From Sphingomonas sp. JC676 (GTDB lineage: Bacteria > Pseudomonadota > Alphaproteobacteria > Sphingomonadales > Sphingomonadaceae), in contig NZ_JACTGR010000004.1 in NCBI RefSeq assembly GCF_014489075.1, positions 496,001 through 560,000 of the forward strand: DNA of 64,000 nt, written 5' to 3'. Below, one piece after another: positions 49,879 to 59,568 of this stretch (positions are counted from its first letter, which is position 1; each line of letters opens with the position of its first letter). The position numbers and the translations under genes were made by a program. The notes beneath the pieces are model-generated. The model saw only the letters and a list, made by a program, of their open reading frames with translations, made no database searches and was not told the origin of the DNA.

Positions 49879-50991
49879 TCAAAGGATGTCCAAGTTGCAG
49901 CCAGGCGCGGCGTGGACGCAGCTGCGCAGCAGCAGCGAGACAAGCTGCGCTTGCCGGCTGGTATCGGTCTTTCCGAATATCTGCTTTAAATAGGACCGTG
50001 CGGTCTGTTCGCGGATGCGCAGTGAATCGGCTGCCTCGGTTAGTGAAACTCCCCCTGCGAGCAGGCTGGCCAGGCGCGTCTCGACCGGGGAAAGCCCGTA
50101 TAGATGGCACGCGGGTTCCAGCCGCCGCCGCAGGTCCTGGCCAGGATCGAAGAGATAGACGATAGCCGCCGCCCGGTCCCTGTCGCCGGGGCTGGCCTGT
50201 ATGCGGTGGGGCACGAGCGCGACCATCAACGGCCGTTCCCGGTTGGCGCGGCGCAGCGCGATGACTGGGATCGAATCGCCTCGATCCAGGTCGCAGGCAG
50301 TGGGTGCGATTACATGGTCGATGGCGGCGTGAAGACGCGCGGAGTCGCCGAGATGAACTGCCGCGATAGAGCCGCAGCTACGCCGGATGCCGTCATGGGC
50401 GTCGATCAGGCGCTCGGCTATGGCATTGGCGAACAGGACATGGCCGCGATGGTCCAGGAGGATGACGCCAAGTCCGCTGTCGTCGACCGCATGTGTCATC
50501 GCCCCGAGCCGCAGTGTGACTTGCTGCCGCTTTACCCATAAGGCGATGATTGTCTCGAGCAGGGGCGTCAGCAACTGCACCGATTCCCGCACCTGTAAAC
50601 GGGCGTCCGCGTCGAGATCGCGAAAAAACGCGCTGATCGACACGCGGCCGCCGGCTATGGAGACCGAGCTGGTCATCGCGTCCCAACGACGGCCCGCGCG
50701 TTTACCCGTTCGCCAGTCGACCTCGACGGTCTGCTCCTCTCGGGCAAGGAACGCATAATCGGCCGCGCTCCCGCTCGAGCACAGTACCGCGTGGTCGCCC
50801 GCGTCGCCTTGCCAGGTGATCAAAGTTGCGTCTGCGTCGACAGATTCTCGAAAGATCGAAAGCGCAGAGTCCAGCTCCGGATCATATCCCGCTGAAGTTG
50901 CGCAGATTTGGCTGTCGCGGAACGCTGGGACTTCTGCGTCCAGCGAACGCGCAACAGGTAGCACCCCGCCTGGGGAGCCAAAAGCCATCAT
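49879..50991 (-). CDS. LuxR-type transcriptional regulator
   Basis: A 370-residue regulator with a C-terminal LuxR helix-turn-helix: LSPVETRLASLLAGGVSLTE, then RIREQTARSYLKQIFGKTDT. The N-terminal 300 residues hold two PAS/GAF-like regions (one around ATLITWQGDAGDHAVLCSSG, the next VDDSGLGVILLDHRGHVLFA). The ATG at 50991 was chosen because GGGAGAG lies before it; an ATG at 51009 is also in frame. It ends 183 bp upstream of the repeat-protein gene on the same strand, so it may control the Fap-like operon. The gap contains no clear promoter. Confidence 0.85.
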   Translation of the reverse strand: MMAFGSPGGVLPVARSLDAEVPAFRDSQICATSAGYDPELDSALSIFRESVDADATLITWQGDAGDHAVLCSSGSAADYAFLAREEQTVEVDWRTGKRAGRRWDAMTSSVSIAGGRVSISAFFRDLDADARLQVRESVQLLTPLLETIIALWVKRQQVTLRLGAMTHAVDDSGLGVILLDHRGHVLFANAIAERLIDAHDGIRRSCGSIAAVHLGDSARLHAAIDHVIAPTACDLDRGDSIPVIALRRANRERPLMVALVPHRIQASPGDRDRAAAIVYLFDPGQDLRRRLEPACHLYGLSPVETRLASLLAGGVSLTEAADSLRIREQTARSYLKQIFGKTDTSRQAQLVSLLLRSCVHAAPGCNLDIL

Positions 50992-51009
50992 TCTCTCCCT
51001 GTTCGCCAT

Positions 51010-51805
51010 GTGCCCCGGCGATCACTTCAGAAATATCGATCGACCCAAAACCAACAGATCAGTTCATGTATCCGTAGCACACGGGACAATATCCACATGA
51101 ATTCTCCCTACCCCTTTTGGTTCGGAACTAACCTAAATCATAGCACTGTAGTCCTAGGATTTGTCGCATCACCTGTAGATGCTCTTCCGGCTTGCATTGT
51201 CTTGTATTTCTGCTCGATTATCATGCCTTGACAGAAGCCCTTCTCAAATCGAACGTTGGGCCCGGATGAGAGAACCAATAAAACGTTGCTTTTGCCGGGG
51301 ATACCAACAAGGTCGCCAACCCCGCTTTCCATCACTTCATGCCGTTTCGGGAAGCCGAGCCAATGATCACCGGCGAATGTCCGGGAATGGTTTTCCGGCC
51401 GTCCGCTCGGTCGGCGGCTCGAAGGGCAGGAAGTGAGTGGAAAGCAGAAATGCCCAGACGCACGAAGCCCCATGTCCTCGCTCGACCGCATCGACGCAGT
51501 TCAACCCTCGTTACAGTTTGGCAAGACCGGCCCGGGCGGCTAGGGCTTCACTCTCTGGGTCGAATCCTGATCCCCATTGAAGCATCAAGGTCAAGCCGGG
51601 GATTTTTGCTAGACATCAGGATTCAGTATCATATGCTACAAAAGCAATAAGCCCGCTGACCTGTTATAGCGGTTACCGTCGCACAGCGACAATAGGAGGG
51701 CCGGAGCTGCTTGCGACTACGGATCGCAGCTCACGCCGGGCAGACGGACAAGGCAATAATGCCGCGTCGCCATAGCGAGCAACTCGATGTGAAGAGGGAG
51801 GATGT
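51010..51805. other. Long intergenic region before the TonB receptor
   Basis: About 800 bp with no protein-like frame. It is AT-richer than its surroundings at 51080-51230 and contains a TAACCTA heptamer at 51129. Near 51530-51570 a GGTCGAATCC string looks like a tRNA T-loop, but no cloverleaf can be drawn. Likely holds promoter and 5' leader elements of the genes on both sides. Confidence 0.45.
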
Positions 51806-54202
51806 ATGATCAGACTTCGCAAATCGCTGCGGCCGTATTCTATCGGCAGCGCGGCGATTGCCGCGTTGCTTTCGTCCGTGTCGGCAGTTCACGCCCAGGA
51901 AGGGCAAGAGGTGCGCGACAATAACGATATCATCGTCACCGCGACCAAGCGCGCCACGTCGATCCAGGACGTCCCCTTCTCGATCAATGCCCAGACCGAA
52001 GAAGATATCGTGCGCGCTAACGCCAGCACAGTCGAGGATCTGTCGCGCAACGTTGCCGGCCTGGCGATCCAGAATCTCGGGCCGGGGCAGAGCCAGGTTT
52101 CGGTTCGCGGCGTTTCCGCCGGCCAGGTCGCACGCGACCAGCCCGGCGTAAAGGAGCAGGTGGGCGTCTATCTCGACGAGTCGGTTATCTCGCTTTCATT
52201 GTTCACACCTGACCTCGACCTCTACGATCTCAACCGCGTCGAGACGCTTCGCGGCCCGCAGGGGACGCTTTTCGGATCGGGATCGGTCGGCGGTACGCTG
52301 CGCTACATCACCAATCAGCCGAACACCCGCGAAGTCGAGGGCAAGGTCGAGGCCAATATCAACCTCGTCGACGGGGATGACCTCGGCGGCCATTTGAAGG
52401 GCGCGATCAACCTTCCCATCTCCGAGAAGGCGGCAGTTCGCGCCGTCGGCTATTACACGCGCTATGCAGGCTTCATCAACGCGCGGCGCGAGGGTGGCGG
52501 CGTCGACGAGGACGTGAACGATGGCGAACGTTACGGCGGCCGCCTCTCGATACTGCTGCAGCCGACCGAGGAACTGTCGATCACGCCGCGGATCGTCTAT
52601 CAGAAGATCTCGACCAATGGGTTCAACCGGCAGGAAGTCTACAACCTCTTCGCCAATCCCTTCACCACGACGCGGCCCCCTATCTCGTTGGGCGAGCGCG
52701 AGCAGTATCTGTTGCTGGGCGAACGGTTCGAGGACAAAATCCTGCTGGCCGACATGACCGTGCAGCTTTCGCGCGGCCCGGTCGATGTGACGTCGGTCAC
52801 CAGCTACACCGATCGCAGGATTCTGGTCAGCCGCGATGCCAGTGCGCTGACGGGCAGCGTTTCAGTCGATCTGGGCTTTCCGGACGTCGGCGGCGTGCTG
52901 TTGCCGTCGAACCTGGTGGATCGCACCAAGGTGAGCCAGTTCACGCAGGAACTGCGGTTCGCATCGAACGATGTCGCCAGCCCGTTTCAGTGGCTGGTCG
53001 GCCTGTTCTATTCGAACACCGACCGCGACTATTCGCAGCGCCTGCCGACGCCGGGCTATGATGCAGTGACCGACGCCACGCTGGGTGCGGGCACCTCGGC
53101 TGCGGTCTCGAACGGCTTCGGACCCGACTCGCCGTACAATGCCGACATTCCGTACAGCCTCCAGCAAATGGCGGTGTTCGGGGAAACGAGCTACGACTTG
53201 ACCGACCGCATCACCGCGACGGTCGGTGGCCGCTATTATGCGTTCAACGAACGACGGACCTTCAAGTCGGGCGGTCTGTTCACCAATCTCGACAACAATG
53301 TCGACAAGACAAAGTCGGAGGGCTTCTCGCCGCGCGCCTTGCTGAGTTTCGAGGCGAGCAAGGCCCTCACGTTCAATGCGCAGGTGTCGAAGGGCTTCCG
53401 TCTGGGGGGCGTAAACGACCCGCTCAACCTGCCGCTGTGCGGCCCGACCGACGCATCGGTGTTCGGCAATCGTCCACGCTACGACGATGAATCGCTGTGG
53501 AACTATGAAGGCGGATTCAAGGCGATCACGGGGGCGTTTCGCGTCAGCGCGGCGGCGTTCTACACCGATATCAAGAACCTGCAGGTCACTGCGGACGCCG
53601 GCTCATGCTCGTCACGCGTCGTGTTCAACGTGCCCAAGGCGCATACCATGGGCGTAGAGCTCGAACTCGAGGCGACGCTGGTGAAGGGCTTCGATCTGTC
53701 GGTAACGGGAAGCTATGTCGAGGCGCAGTTCGATGCCACGATCGCGCTGCCCAACGGGGCCGTGATCGAGGGTATCCGCGACGGCAATCGTCTGCCGTCG
53801 GTGCCGAAGTTCCAGATGTCTGCGAACGCCAGCTACAGTTTCGCTGTCGGCGACGGGAGCGAGGCCTATCTTTCCGCGTCGTTCCAGCATGTCGGCAGCC
53901 GTTTCACGCAGCCCGGCGACCAGGAGAACAACCCACGTAGCTTTGTCCACAACCTGCCGTTCGGCGGCGCCCCCGCCAACGCTTCGACGACCGTCGACCT
54001 GGAACTACCGGCCTACCAGCTCGTCAACCTGAGCGCGGGTATCGATTTCGACCAAGGCCTGGGGCTCGCGATCTACGTCAACAACTTGCTCGACGAGAAC
54101 GCGCTGCTCTCGTTCGATCGGGAGCGCGGGGGCCGCGCACGGCTGGGCTTCGCAACGAACCAGCCCCGCACGATCGGCCTGACAGTCCGCAAGAGTTTCT
54201 GA
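51806..54202 (+). CDS. TonB-dependent receptor
   Basis: A 798-residue outer-membrane receptor: signal region (GSAAIAALLSSVSAVHA), a TonB box-like IIVTATKRATSIQDVPFSI, a plug domain (RNVAGLAIQNLG, SVRGVSAGQ, RVETLRGPQGTLFGSGSVGG) and a 22-strand barrel ending LGFATNQPRTIGLTVRKSF with the C-terminal aromatic residue. Receptors like this import siderophores or oligosaccharides using TonB energy. Glycoside hydrolases downstream point to glycan import, but no SusD-like partner is present, as usual in Proteobacteria. A strong GAGGGAGG ribosome site precedes the ATG. Confidence 0.93.
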   Translation: MIRLRKSLRPYSIGSAAIAALLSSVSAVHAQEGQEVRDNNDIIVTATKRATSIQDVPFSINAQTEEDIVRANASTVEDLSRNVAGLAIQNLGPGQSQVSVRGVSAGQVARDQPGVKEQVGVYLDESVISLSLFTPDLDLYDLNRVETLRGPQGTLFGSGSVGGTLRYITNQPNTREVEGKVEANINLVDGDDLGGHLKGAINLPISEKAAVRAVGYYTRYAGFINARREGGGVDEDVNDGERYGGRLSILLQPTEELSITPRIVYQKISTNGFNRQEVYNLFANPFTTTRPPISLGEREQYLLLGERFEDKILLADMTVQLSRGPVDVTSVTSYTDRRILVSRDASALTGSVSVDLGFPDVGGVLLPSNLVDRTKVSQFTQELRFASNDVASPFQWLVGLFYSNTDRDYSQRLPTPGYDAVTDATLGAGTSAAVSNGFGPDSPYNADIPYSLQQMAVFGETSYDLTDRITATVGGRYYAFNERRTFKSGGLFTNLDNNVDKTKSEGFSPRALLSFEASKALTFNAQVSKGFRLGGVNDPLNLPLCGPTDASVFGNRPRYDDESLWNYEGGFKAITGAFRVSAAAFYTDIKNLQVTADAGSCSSRVVFNVPKAHTMGVELELEATLVKGFDLSVTGSYVEAQFDATIALPNGAVIEGIRDGNRLPSVPKFQMSANASYSFAVGDGSEAYLSASFQHVGSRFTQPGDQENNPRSFVHNLPFGGAPANASTTVDLELPAYQLVNLSAGIDFDQGLGLAIYVNNLLDENALLSFDRERGGRARLGFATNQPRTIGLTVRKSF

Positions 54203-54383
54203 AGAGAAAACCCCGCATTCGGCAGACGGGTTCTCCATTGATTGCGCCCTCGCCGAAGCGGTATTCGCCCCGTGGCGGAAATGCGCACGCTTGCAAAGTC
54301 CGTTTCGATCACGAGAGATAATCGTTAGTTGTCCAATCGGGCGCTGCTCTTCCCCAAAATAGCTGCGCAGAATGTAACTAAGT

Positions 54384-54389
54384 TATAAT
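54384..54389 (+). promoter_or_regulatory. -10 box of a candidate small RNA
   Basis: A perfect TATAAT with a poor -35 region, about ten bases before the likely 5' end of the candidate RNA that ends at the terminator at 54468-54502. Confidence 0.35.
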
Positions 54390-54395
54390 CCCTTA

Positions 54396-54502
54396 GCCGT
54401 GATTTACGTTATCCAGGTCGGGCGACCCGAAAGATTCCTTTTGAACGGGGGGATCTTTTCACTTCAAAGCCCGGCCGATATCACCCGGCCGGGCTCTTTT
54501 TT
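54396..54502 (+). ncRNA. Candidate small RNA (~107 nt)
   Basis: Between a TATAAT and a textbook intrinsic terminator there is no ORF, but two further helices can be drawn: TCGGG-CGA-CCCGA at 54418-54430, and AAAGATTCC (54430-54438) with GGGATCTTT (54450-54458), one wobble pair. Three stems ending in a U tract are typical of bacterial small RNAs. It could instead be the 3' UTR of the TonB receptor transcript or an RNA processed from it. Not matched to any known family. Confidence 0.4.
54468..54502 (+). terminator. Intrinsic terminator
   Basis: A perfect 9-bp stem AGCCCGGCC / GGCCGGGCT with a ten-base loop, followed by CTTTTTT. The best terminator in the window by sequence. Confidence 0.85.
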
Positions 54503-54544
54503 GCCGGGTACTTCCGGCCGGGGACGAGGTCCGCACCCAAGCGC

Positions 54545-54717
54545 TCCCGCGGGTCCATGTCGGCCAGGTCGAGATCGGCGCGGCATTGCAGAAGACCTCG
54601 AAGGAGGATCGCGACTATCTCGGTCAAGCTCGACGATCCCAGCCTGCCGGCTCCGATCTACGCGACCCTGGTCGCCGGCGAGGGCAGCGAGTTCAACCTG
54701 ATCTGGTCGCGCTGACC
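54545..54717 (+). pseudogene. Remnant of a DUF736 gene
   Basis: [18 protein letters not shown] is read in one frame and [20 protein letters not shown] followed by SEFNLIWSR and a stop in the next, with a frameshift at about 54622. Both are the C-terminal half of DUF736, a small protein typical of plasmids and integrative elements. The N-terminal half is missing. Confidence 0.75.
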
Positions 54718-54723
54718 GGCACG

Positions 54724-54755
54724 GCCCCGCCGCGGATCACCGCGGCGGGGCTTTT
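54724..54755 (+). terminator. Intrinsic terminator after the DUF736 remnant
   Basis: A perfect 12-bp stem GCCCCGCCGCGG / CCGCGGCGGGGC with an ATCA loop and TTTT following, seven bases after the DUF736 stop. Its preservation suggests recent decay of the gene. Confidence 0.8.
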
Positions 54756-54779
54756 CATATTTTTCCGCATTACGTCGTG

Positions 54780-55439
54780 AATTCATGAAGACGTATGACT
54801 TGCAAACGCCCAATTGCAGCCGTTCGGGAGCGATCGGCCGCTCCCCGAAACCGGACATTCGTCTTCTTCGATCTACCAGGCGCGCCAGTTATTTTGGCAA
54901 GTCACGGGTCAACGGCCAACTCGCCATCGTCATTGTCGCTATCGGGCACCATCATGATTTTCTTGCGCGCGCCGAAAGACCGCAACTGGTCGTTAGGGCC
55001 CATGCACCTTGCCGACGTGAATGTCCCATTTGCCGTATCGGTGTCTCCAGAGCGGTCGGCCAGCGATGTGCCAACCAATCGGTTATCTCGATGTATTCCG
55101 CGGCTCCATCACGCGAGCATATGGAACAACAGCGATGGGTCGAGGGGCACCGTCAGGCTGCTGATCGCGATCCTGGTGATTGAAAAGGTCATGCCACGAA
55201 GAAGGTCTAGGCGGGCTGAGCACCTTCAAAGGGGGGAGAAGGGCTCAGCCCTAAGTCGCCTGGGAACGACGACCTGCGTCACATGTACCGCAGCGTTCGC
55301 AGTCCCCCGCTAACAGAGGTCTGCTTGAAGTGGATCATTTGGCTTAACTCGCAAACGCACCGCCACCCGCTGAGACGCCTCGGCGCCGAAGCGCCCCGCC
55401 AGCGAGTCCGAAGCTTCCAATCAGCATTCCCCAGGCTGC
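54780..55439. other. Stretch without an intact gene
   Basis: About 660 bp. Several short frames exist on the plus strand (for example MKTYDLQTPNCSRSG at 54785) but none has a recognised domain or good ribosome site. The region is probably decayed sequence between the DUF736 remnant and a glycosidase fragment. Confidence 0.4.
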
Positions 55440-55721
55440 TTGCTCCGGGACGCCGGCGAAGACCGGGTCCTCGTCCTGCAGCGCAAACGTCAATCCCAAG
55501 CTCCGTTAACCTGGGGGCTGAAAGGCGAGACTCGACTCTACTACAGTCTCAACGATCGCGAGTTCGCACCTTTCGGCGAAGTTAGCCAGCAGACGCGGGT
55601 TACCTGTCGCGGTTCGCGCATAGGCATGGCCAGCTTTAATGGCAGCGTCAACCGCGGCTATCTAGTCGATCGCGTCGCCTACGATTACAGCCGGTGGAAA
55701 CCCGATGAGGGATCAGGATAA
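55440..55721 (+). pseudogene. C-terminal fragment of a GH43-type glycosidase
   Basis: The frame reads RLYYSLNDREFAPFGEVSQQ, then GSRIGMASFNGSVNRGYLVD and a terminal VAYDYSRWKP, the pattern of the C-terminal beta-sandwich of GH43 beta-xylosidase/arabinofuranosidase proteins (Y-Y-S-x-D... G-x-R-x-G-x-x-x-F-N). No catalytic five-bladed propeller precedes it. A deletion remnant of the glycan locus. Confidence 0.6.
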
Positions 55722-55900
55722 GGCTCTTCGCTCGTACTCGAGGATATAGACTGACCCGCCTGTAATGGGGCGCTGGCGAGCTGTGATTTCGCCGTAGCCG
55801 CGCGCGGCAGGTTGCGATTCGCGGCCGCTCGCCGTTGGATGAGATCGTTCCACAATGCGCGCATCTTTCCCGCGCCGAGCGGAATGAGTTAGGATTGCTC

Positions 55901-58900
55901 ATGTTCTTCAGTCTATTGAGGCATGCTATTCCATTAGCGGCCCTTCTTTTGGTTGCTGGTGCTGCGCACGCCCAATTGAGCACCGCAGCGAGAACGGAGC
56001 GGATTTATCTTTCGGGCAAGGGTCCGAAGGATGCCGTCGCGTGGGGTTTCACCGTCACCGCAGGCCGTCGGGCCGGCGAAAAGACCACTATTCCTGTGCC
56101 CTCCAACTGGGAGCAGCATGGGTTCGGGACCTATAGCTACGGTGAGCAAGGGGCCGGCCGCAGCGATGAACGGGGCCTCTACGCGCTGCGCTTTACACCG
56201 CCTGCAAACCTTAAGGGTAAGCGGGTCCGCCTGGTTTTCGAAGGCGTAATGACCGATGCGGCGGTGAAGGTGAATGGCGTCTCTGCGGGGCCGGCGCATC
56301 AGGGAGGCTTTTATCGCTTCAACTACGACGTGACCTCGATGTTGAGGATCGGCGAAGTGAATTCGCTGGAGGTCGAGGTTTCCAAGGCCTCCGCGGACTT
56401 GCTGACGGACCGCGCCGAGCGTGACGCCGACTATTGGGTGTTCGGCGGCATCTTCCGGCCTGTCTGGCTTGAAGTCTCGCCGATGGAGGCAATTGACCAT
56501 GTCGCCATCGATGCCCGCGCGGATGGCAGCCTTGCTGCCGATGTGCGCATCGCAGGCGACAAGGAGGGCACCCGGATCGAGGCGCAGGTCCTCGGTGCGG
56601 ACGGCAAGCCGGTCGGTTCGGCCTTCTCCAGGCCCATTCCCGCCGGAGGCGCAGGCAAGGTACGGATTACGGGTCGCGTGGAAACGCCCAGGCTCTGGAG
56701 CGCGGAGAGCCCCAATCTCTACTCCCTTCAGTTGACCCTTTTCAAAGGTGATGAGGCGATCCACGCGTTGACCCAACGCTTCGGCTTCCGCACTTTCGAA
56801 CTGCGCCCAGGCGACGGCTTGTATCTCAACGGCCAGCGCATCCTTCTCAAAGGCGTCAACCGTCACAGCTTTCGACCCAAGACGGCGCGAGCACTGGACG
56901 ACGAAGACAATTGGGCTGACGTGCGGCTCATCAAGTCGATGAATATGAACGCCGTGCGGATGTCGCATTACCCGCCCGACCCCACGCTGCTAGATGCTGC
57001 CGATCAGCTCGGCCTCTACGTCCTCGACGAACTGAGCGGCTGGCAGAAGGCGCACGGAACCTACATCGGTCGCAAACTGATCCGAGAAATGGTCGAGCGC
57101 GACGTGAACCACCCAAGCATTCTCTTTTGGGATAATGGCAACGAGGGCGGCTGGAACCGCGATCTGGATCCCGAGTTCGCACTCTACGATCCCCAGAACC
57201 GCCGCGTGCTGCACCCGTGGGAGCTGCACGACGACATCGATACCAAGCACTATTCGAATTACGCCGACCTGACGCGCCGACTGGCGGGCAAGCATTTGCT
57301 GATGCCGACAGAGATACTGCACGCCCTATATGATGGTGGCGGGGCTGCGGGACTCGAGGACTATTGGAATGCCATATCCGCCTCACCGGTCGGTGCCGGT
57401 ATGTTCATTTGGGCGTTCGCTGATGAAGGCGTCGCTCGTACGGACAAGAATGGCGAGATAGACACTTTCAGTACCTTCGCCCCCGATGGCATCCTTGGCC
57501 CCAACCACGAGAAGGAAGGCAGCTATTACGCGGTGCGGGACCTGTGGTCGCCCGTGCAAGTCGTGCCGCCCGAGATCGGGCCGGGCTTCGACGGAACCTT
57601 GAAGGTCAGCAACAAATACGACTTCACGTCGTTGGCCCAGATCCGCTTTACGTGGAAGCTCGTTCGCTTTCCAGGGATGAGCGACAAGGGGACCGCACCT
57701 CTCGAGCTCGCGAAGGGCGCAATGGCGGGACCTTCCGTCGCGCCGCACGCACAAGGGGCGTTGAAGCTCGGATTGCCGAAGAATTGGCGCCGCGCGGATG
57801 CCTTGACGCTTACGGCCATTGGTACGGACAATCAGGATGTCTGGACCTGGAGCTGGCCGGTCGCCCCGGCAACGCTGCCCGCGGTGAACGCGTCAGGGAA
57901 CCCGGCCGTAGCCGCCGGACGTACCGAAATCACCCTTTCGTCGAACGGCGTGAAGGCGGTCTTCGACCCGGCGACAGGCCTGCTCCGACGCATCGACCGC
58001 GATCGCAAGACGCTGGAACTCGCCAACGGGCCGCGCCTCGTCTTCGCGCGTCCGCGCGCCGGCGAGCCGCAGTGGCGGACAATGGAAGGCGATGCGGGAA
58101 GCCCGGTCCGCCATTTGGCAACGCCGCAATTGGCCGACGTGATCGAGATCGATCTCGCCCTTGAGAAAAGCGATAGCTACGCCGGGTTCAAGTTGGAGAT
58201 CACGCCGGACGGCCGGACCTGGAAGACGATCTACGACAGCAGTCGCCGTACCAGCGACGGCAACCGCTATGTCTTTGCGCCGCAGATGGTGTCGGGGCTG
58301 CGTTATTCGGTGCCGACGAGCCAGACCGCGCGGGTGGTCCCCGTCCGGAACGTGCGGATCGGTTTCGAGGCCGATCGGTTCGCCTCTCCCCCGACAGAGA
58401 GGCCCGTGATCACTACTGGCCAGCGCCGCGATCCTGCCACAGGCGCTGGAGAAGCCTGGCTGGAAAGTCGCGGTGGCGGCGGGCTCGACGTCTTGCGCTG
58501 GACGATGCGGGCCGATGGCTCGCTGAAGCTTGACTATAGTTACACCCTCTCCGGTGCCTTCATCTATCACGGCGTTACCTTCGACCACCCCGGCCGCATC
58601 GCTTCGATGCGCAGCTTGGGTAAGGGACCCTATCGGGTCTGGCAGAACCGGCTGCGCGGAGCAGAGTTGGGGGTAAGAGAAGCAACCTTCGCCGTCGACC
58701 GCCCTGGCGCCAGCGCCTACCCGGAATTCCAGGGTTATTTCTCGGGTCTGCGCTGGGCGCGCTTCAACACAGATTCCGTTCCGTGGGCAGTTTCGACCTC
58801 ATCGCCCGATCTCTACTTGCGGGTCGGAACGCCCCTGCTGGGGCACGCCAACACCTCCGCCGAGTTTCCCGCGGGCGACCTCTCGTTCATGCACGCCATA

Positions 58901-59011
58901 CCTGCAATTGGTTCGAAGTTTGTCACTCCGGTTGATACCGGGCCCGCCAGCCAGCCCGCTAACGCGGCAGGGACATATCGCGGGTCGATCGTCTTCACCT
59001 GGCCCCGCTAG
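55901..59011 (+). CDS. Glycoside hydrolase family 2 beta-galactosidase-like enzyme
   Basis: A 1036-residue exported enzyme; the start at 55901 begins a signal peptide (FFSLLRHAIPLAALLLVAGA). Domain order: GH2 sugar-binding (PVPSNWEQHGFGTYSYGEQG), immunoglobulin-like (about 190-320), TIM barrel from LYLNGQRILLKGVNRHSFRP with the acid/base Glu in LFWDNGNEGGWNRD and a likely nucleophile Glu in MPTEILHAL, then C-terminal sandwich domains. The unusual spacing puts it in a large outlying GH2 clade, so galactosidase, arabinosidase or glucuronidase activity is open. First gene of the glycan-use cluster after the TonB receptor. Confidence 0.88.
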   Translation: MFFSLLRHAIPLAALLLVAGAAHAQLSTAARTERIYLSGKGPKDAVAWGFTVTAGRRAGEKTTIPVPSNWEQHGFGTYSYGEQGAGRSDERGLYALRFTPPANLKGKRVRLVFEGVMTDAAVKVNGVSAGPAHQGGFYRFNYDVTSMLRIGEVNSLEVEVSKASADLLTDRAERDADYWVFGGIFRPVWLEVSPMEAIDHVAIDARADGSLAADVRIAGDKEGTRIEAQVLGADGKPVGSAFSRPIPAGGAGKVRITGRVETPRLWSAESPNLYSLQLTLFKGDEAIHALTQRFGFRTFELRPGDGLYLNGQRILLKGVNRHSFRPKTARALDDEDNWADVRLIKSMNMNAVRMSHYPPDPTLLDAADQLGLYVLDELSGWQKAHGTYIGRKLIREMVERDVNHPSILFWDNGNEGGWNRDLDPEFALYDPQNRRVLHPWELHDDIDTKHYSNYADLTRRLAGKHLLMPTEILHALYDGGGAAGLEDYWNAISASPVGAGMFIWAFADEGVARTDKNGEIDTFSTFAPDGILGPNHEKEGSYYAVRDLWSPVQVVPPEIGPGFDGTLKVSNKYDFTSLAQIRFTWKLVRFPGMSDKGTAPLELAKGAMAGPSVAPHAQGALKLGLPKNWRRADALTLTAIGTDNQDVWTWSWPVAPATLPAVNASGNPAVAAGRTEITLSSNGVKAVFDPATGLLRRIDRDRKTLELANGPRLVFARPRAGEPQWRTMEGDAGSPVRHLATPQLADVIEIDLALEKSDSYAGFKLEITPDGRTWKTIYDSSRRTSDGNRYVFAPQMVSGLRYSVPTSQTARVVPVRNVRIGFEADRFASPPTERPVITTGQRRDPATGAGEAWLESRGGGGLDVLRWTMRADGSLKLDYSYTLSGAFIYHGVTFDHPGRIASMRSLGKGPYRVWQNRLRGAELGVREATFAVDRPGASAYPEFQGYFSGLRWARFNTDSVPWAVSTSSPDLYLRVGTPLLGHANTSAEFPAGDLSFMHAIPAIGSKFVTPVDTGPASQPANAAGTYRGSIVFTWPR

Positions 59012-59061
59012 GTAGCAAGTGACTCAGGTTGCGGGCCGGTCGACTACGCAAGGCTCCCTGT

Positions 59062-59382
59062 CTATGGGAAGAGGCCGACGATATCGCCGCCTGCGTAGGC
59101 GACATTCCATCCCTTTGGCCCAGCAGTGGTCATGAATATGTGATATTTGCCGTTCGCATATACGACCGACGGATCCTTGAGCGCCGACAGCCGATGGGCG
59201 GCATCCGACCTTGGCAGGATAAGCGGCGCGGTTGAAGACCATTGAAAGTCGCGGCCGCTCCCGACTCTCTGGACAGCAGCGACGGGAAAGGGTTGCGCGC
59301 GCTGAGCCTGCGGCGCTGCGATGGTGATCGTGGCCGCCCCGACGGCAAGAAGAAGCCCACCAATTCGATCATAAATCCGCAA
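59062..59382 (-). pseudogene. N-terminal fragment of a GH62-like arabinofuranosidase
   Basis: A 106-codon frame: signal peptide (GGLLLAVGAATITIAAP), then FQWSSTAPLILPRSDAAHRL and ALKDPSVVYANGKYHIFMTT, the N-terminal strand with catalytic Asp of GH62 alpha-L-arabinofuranosidases. It stops after YAGGDIVGLFP, whereas the family needs about 300 residues. The 3' part is lost. Confidence 0.65.
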
Positions 59383-59568
59383 CTGCCCCGCGCCGTTATC
59401 AGTTCGCCCTCAACTCGTTCTATCTCATGGTGCACTGCCGCTTTGGTTCCTGCCGGTGTCCGTTCGGCCTATTCTTCGCCCGCAATTCCGCCGGACGGCC
59501 CGCCCGGAGGCCACCATCGAAAGGTTGGGCGTTCGACGCGCGAATATTGGGCCGTCCGTCCCACATGG

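Noticed and set aside
51530..51575. Possible tRNA fragment (GGTCGAATCC)
   Set aside because: No acceptor stem, D-arm or anticodon arm can be paired around it.
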